The notes beneath the pieces were generated by a model. That model did no database searches. It was not told the DNA's origin and worked only from the letters and a program-made list of their open reading frames with translations. The position numbers were made by a program, and so were the translations under genes. 6,076 nt of DNA from an uncultured Angelakisella sp. (GTDB lineage Bacteria; Bacillota; Clostridia; Oscillospirales; Ruminococcaceae). The stretch is from contig CAJFUT010000293.1 in NCBI GenBank assembly GCA_904420255.1, positions 1-6,076 of the forward strand. Reading direction: 5' to 3'. How positions within the stretch are numbered: the stretch's first letter is position 1; each line of letters begins with the position of its first letter. Shown piece by piece: positions 4,659 through 6,076 of the stretch.

Positions 4659-5018
4659 ATGGAACCCTATAAGCTCTTTGACGCGGAATACCGCTTTATG
4701 AACATCCTTTGGGAGCTGGAGCCAGTGAATTCCACCCAGCTCTGCCGGGTCTGCCAGCAACGTCTGGGCTGGAAAAAGCCCACCACCTATACGGTGCTCC
4801 GGAAGCTGGGGGAGCGGGGACTGGTGCAGAACCGGGACGCCACCGTCACCGCCCTGGTGAAACGGGAGCAGGTGCAGCAGTACGAAAGCCAGGCGGTGGT
4901 GGAGAAGGCCTTTGACGGCTCGCTGCCGGGATTTCTCACCGCCTTCCTGGGAAAAAAGAAGCTCACCCAGGCGGAAGCGGAGGAGCTGAAGCGGATTATT
5001 GAGGAGGCGACAAAATGA
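4659..5018 (+). CDS. BlaI/MecI/CopY-family transcriptional repressor
   Basis: This 119-residue cytoplasmic protein is a winged-helix DNA-binding repressor. DAEYRFMNILWEL (8-20) is the family's first helix block. The recognition helix region is WKKPTTYTVLRKLGERGLV (38-56), closely matching the conserved W-K-TTVYTLL-RL-KGL pattern. A beta wing follows at about 58-70. Residues 75-117 form the helical dimerisation region ending in AEAEELKRIIEEA. In this family the dimer holds its own operon off until a partner M56 peptidase is activated. The start is supported by GGAGGT (4648-4653), 5 bases upstream. The stop overlaps the start of the peptidase gene (ATGA, 5015-5018), so translation is probably coupled. 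Aligned by memory without gaps to staphylococcal BlaI (LNFAK), the Asn-Phe cleavage pair falls at Ala95-Phe96. Two operator-like dyads lie in the promoter, consistent with self-repression. The family is certain; the signal is not. Confidence 0.95.
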   Translation: MEPYKLFDAEYRFMNILWELEPVNSTQLCRVCQQRLGWKKPTTYTVLRKLGERGLVQNRDATVTALVKREQVQQYESQAVVEKAFDGSLPGFLTAFLGKKKLTQAEAEELKRIIEEATK

Positions 5019-6076
5019 GCCTGGTGGACTGCTTTATCACCCTGCTGAACATGAGCCTGGCGGCCTCCTGGACCATCCTTCTGGTGCTGCTGGCCCGGCT
5101 CCTTTTGGGGAAGGCCCCCAAGGTATTTTCCTACGCCCTGTGGAGCGTGGTGCTGTTCCGGCTGGTCTGTCCCGTTTCCTTTGAAAGCCCCGCCGCCCTG
5201 ACCCCGGTGCTGCCGGACGCCATCCCCCGGGACATCGTCTACGCCGCCCGGCCGGAAATCCAAAGCGGCGTCGCCGTCCTGGACCGGGTGGTGAACCAAA
5301 GCCTGCCGGCGGCTTCCCCCGCCGCCAGCGCAAATCCCGTCCAGATCCTCCTGGAGGTGGGAGCCCGGCTGTGGATTGTTGGAATACTGCTGCTGCTCCT
5401 GTGGAGCGTCCTTTCCTATCTCCGCTTCCGCCGGCGGCTGGCCGAGGCGGTGCGGCTGGAGGGGAGGGTCTATGAAAGCGACCGGATCACCACCGCCTTT
5501 GTCCTGGGCTTTTTCCGGCCCCGGATCTATCTCCCCACGGGACTGGGGGAGGGGGAGCGCCGGTACATCCTCTGCCACGAGGAAATCCACATCCGCCGGG
5601 GGGACCACTGGATCAAAGCGGCGGCCCTGCTGGCGCTGTTTCTCCACTGGTTCAATCCCCTGGTCTGGCTTGCCTACCGCCTCCTCTGCCGGGATATGGA
5701 GATGTCCTGCGACGAGGGGGTCATGAACCGCCTGGGGGAGGGGATCCGCCGGGACTATTCCACCTCCCTCCTGGCCATTTCCATGCGGCAGAACGGCCTG
5801 GCCAGCCCTCTGGCCTTTGGGGAAAACGACGTGAAGGGGCGTATCCAGAATATCCTCCGCTACCACAGGCCCGCCTTCTGGGTGATGCTGGCGGCACTGG
5901 TCCTGGTGGCGGCCCTGATTATCGGCCTTGCCGCCAACCCGCCGGGGACCATCCCCCTTTCGGAGCAGGAGGGCATCGCCTATCACGATACCATCTGGGG
6001 GGAATCGGTGGAGGTGGTGATGCCCGGGATGGAAACCACCACCTTCACCATCACCGACCCGGCGGATGTGGAAGCC
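5015..6076 (+). CDS. M56-family (BlaR1/MecR1-type) membrane metallopeptidase, 3' end outside window
   Basis: The frame is open from the ATG at 5015 to the window edge (354 residues). Membrane segments by eye lie near 12-32, 39-53, 114-134, 203-224 and 288-306. The zinc-peptidase motif HEEIH is at 188-192 (His188, Glu189, His192) in the context YILCHEEIHIRRGDHW. WFNPLVWLAYRLLCRDMEMSCDE (212-234) is the matching downstream block, with Glu229 the likely third zinc ligand. These residues place the catalytic site on the cytoplasmic side, as in BlaR1. After the last membrane segment comes an outer domain, starting at about 308, of which only some 45 residues are seen. It shows none of the penicillin-binding motifs, but these would lie further on. 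ATGA overlap with the repressor gene and GAGGAGG (5001-5007) 7 bases upstream support the start. In known pairs the peptidase is activated by an outside ligand and leads to loss of the repressor. The ligand here cannot be deduced. Confidence 0.93.
   Translation, partial: MSLVDCFITLLNMSLAASWTILLVLLARLLLGKAPKVFSYALWSVVLFRLVCPVSFESPAALTPVLPDAIPRDIVYAARPEIQSGVAVLDRVVNQSLPAASPAASANPVQILLEVGARLWIVGILLLLLWSVLSYLRFRRRLAEAVRLEGRVYESDRITTAFVLGFFRPRIYLPTGLGEGERRYILCHEEIHIRRGDHWIKAAALLALFLHWFNPLVWLAYRLLCRDMEMSCDEGVMNRLGEGIRRDYSTSLLAISMRQNGLASPLAFGENDVKGRIQNILRYHRPAFWVMLAALVLVAALIIGLAANPPGTIPLSEQEGIAYHDTIWGESVEVVMPGMETTTFTITDPADVEA

Noticed and set aside
4787..5986. Minus-strand open frame of 399 residues opposite the repressor and peptidase genes
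   Set aside because: It is opposite two genes with unmistakable family motifs, and its low-complexity Gln/Pro/Gly/His/Asp composition is that of a GC-rich shadow.

Overview
The window looks like a piece of chromosome from a GC-rich member of the Clostridia. My best guess is the gut Oscillospiraceae group (relatives of Flavonifractor, Intestinimonas or Oscillibacter), but this is inferred only from gene content, strong AGGAGG-type ribosome binding sites, high GC and a split transketolase. No ribosomal RNA or other species-level marker is present. I see no phage, insertion sequence, CRISPR array or toxin gene. Most of the window is ordinary housekeeping DNA, with an accessory sensor-repressor pair at the right edge.

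Layout. Positions 1-2617 (+) hold the 3' part of an RluD-like pseudouridine synthase gene followed by the two halves of a split transketolase. All three are tightly packed and read as one transcript, closed by a 14-bp GC hairpin (2632-2669). Just after it comes a small membrane-anchored helix-hairpin-helix protein of the ComEA type (2691-3038, +). It meets, tail to tail with 3 bases between stop codons, a two-gene minus-strand unit (3702-3042): a 141-residue helical protein and a 69-residue charged protein, neither of known function.

Positions 3826-4270 (+) are a four-gene tRNA operon, Val(TAC)-Asp(GTC)-Phe(GAA)-Gly(GCC). It has a consensus-like promoter, a leader that folds into a long hairpin, encoded CCA ends and a strong terminator. 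Positions 4271-4585 contain no credible gene. They hold a chain of inverted repeats and two further intrinsic terminators, so either a structured RNA or a repeated intergenic element is possible.

From 4586 (+) there is a BlaI/MecI-family repressor gene overlapping by ATGA with a BlaR1/MecR1-type M56 membrane metallopeptidase gene that runs off the right edge. Its promoter carries two near-identical dyads (GTTTAT-N4-ATAAAC type), a good candidate for the repressor's own operator pair. In known systems the membrane peptidase senses a signal and causes loss of the repressor. Here the visible part of the sensor does not look like a beta-lactam-binding domain, and the Asn-Phe cleavage pair of staphylococcal BlaI is replaced by Ala-Phe, so the signal and the switch-off step may differ from the textbook system. 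This pair is the most interesting part of the window.
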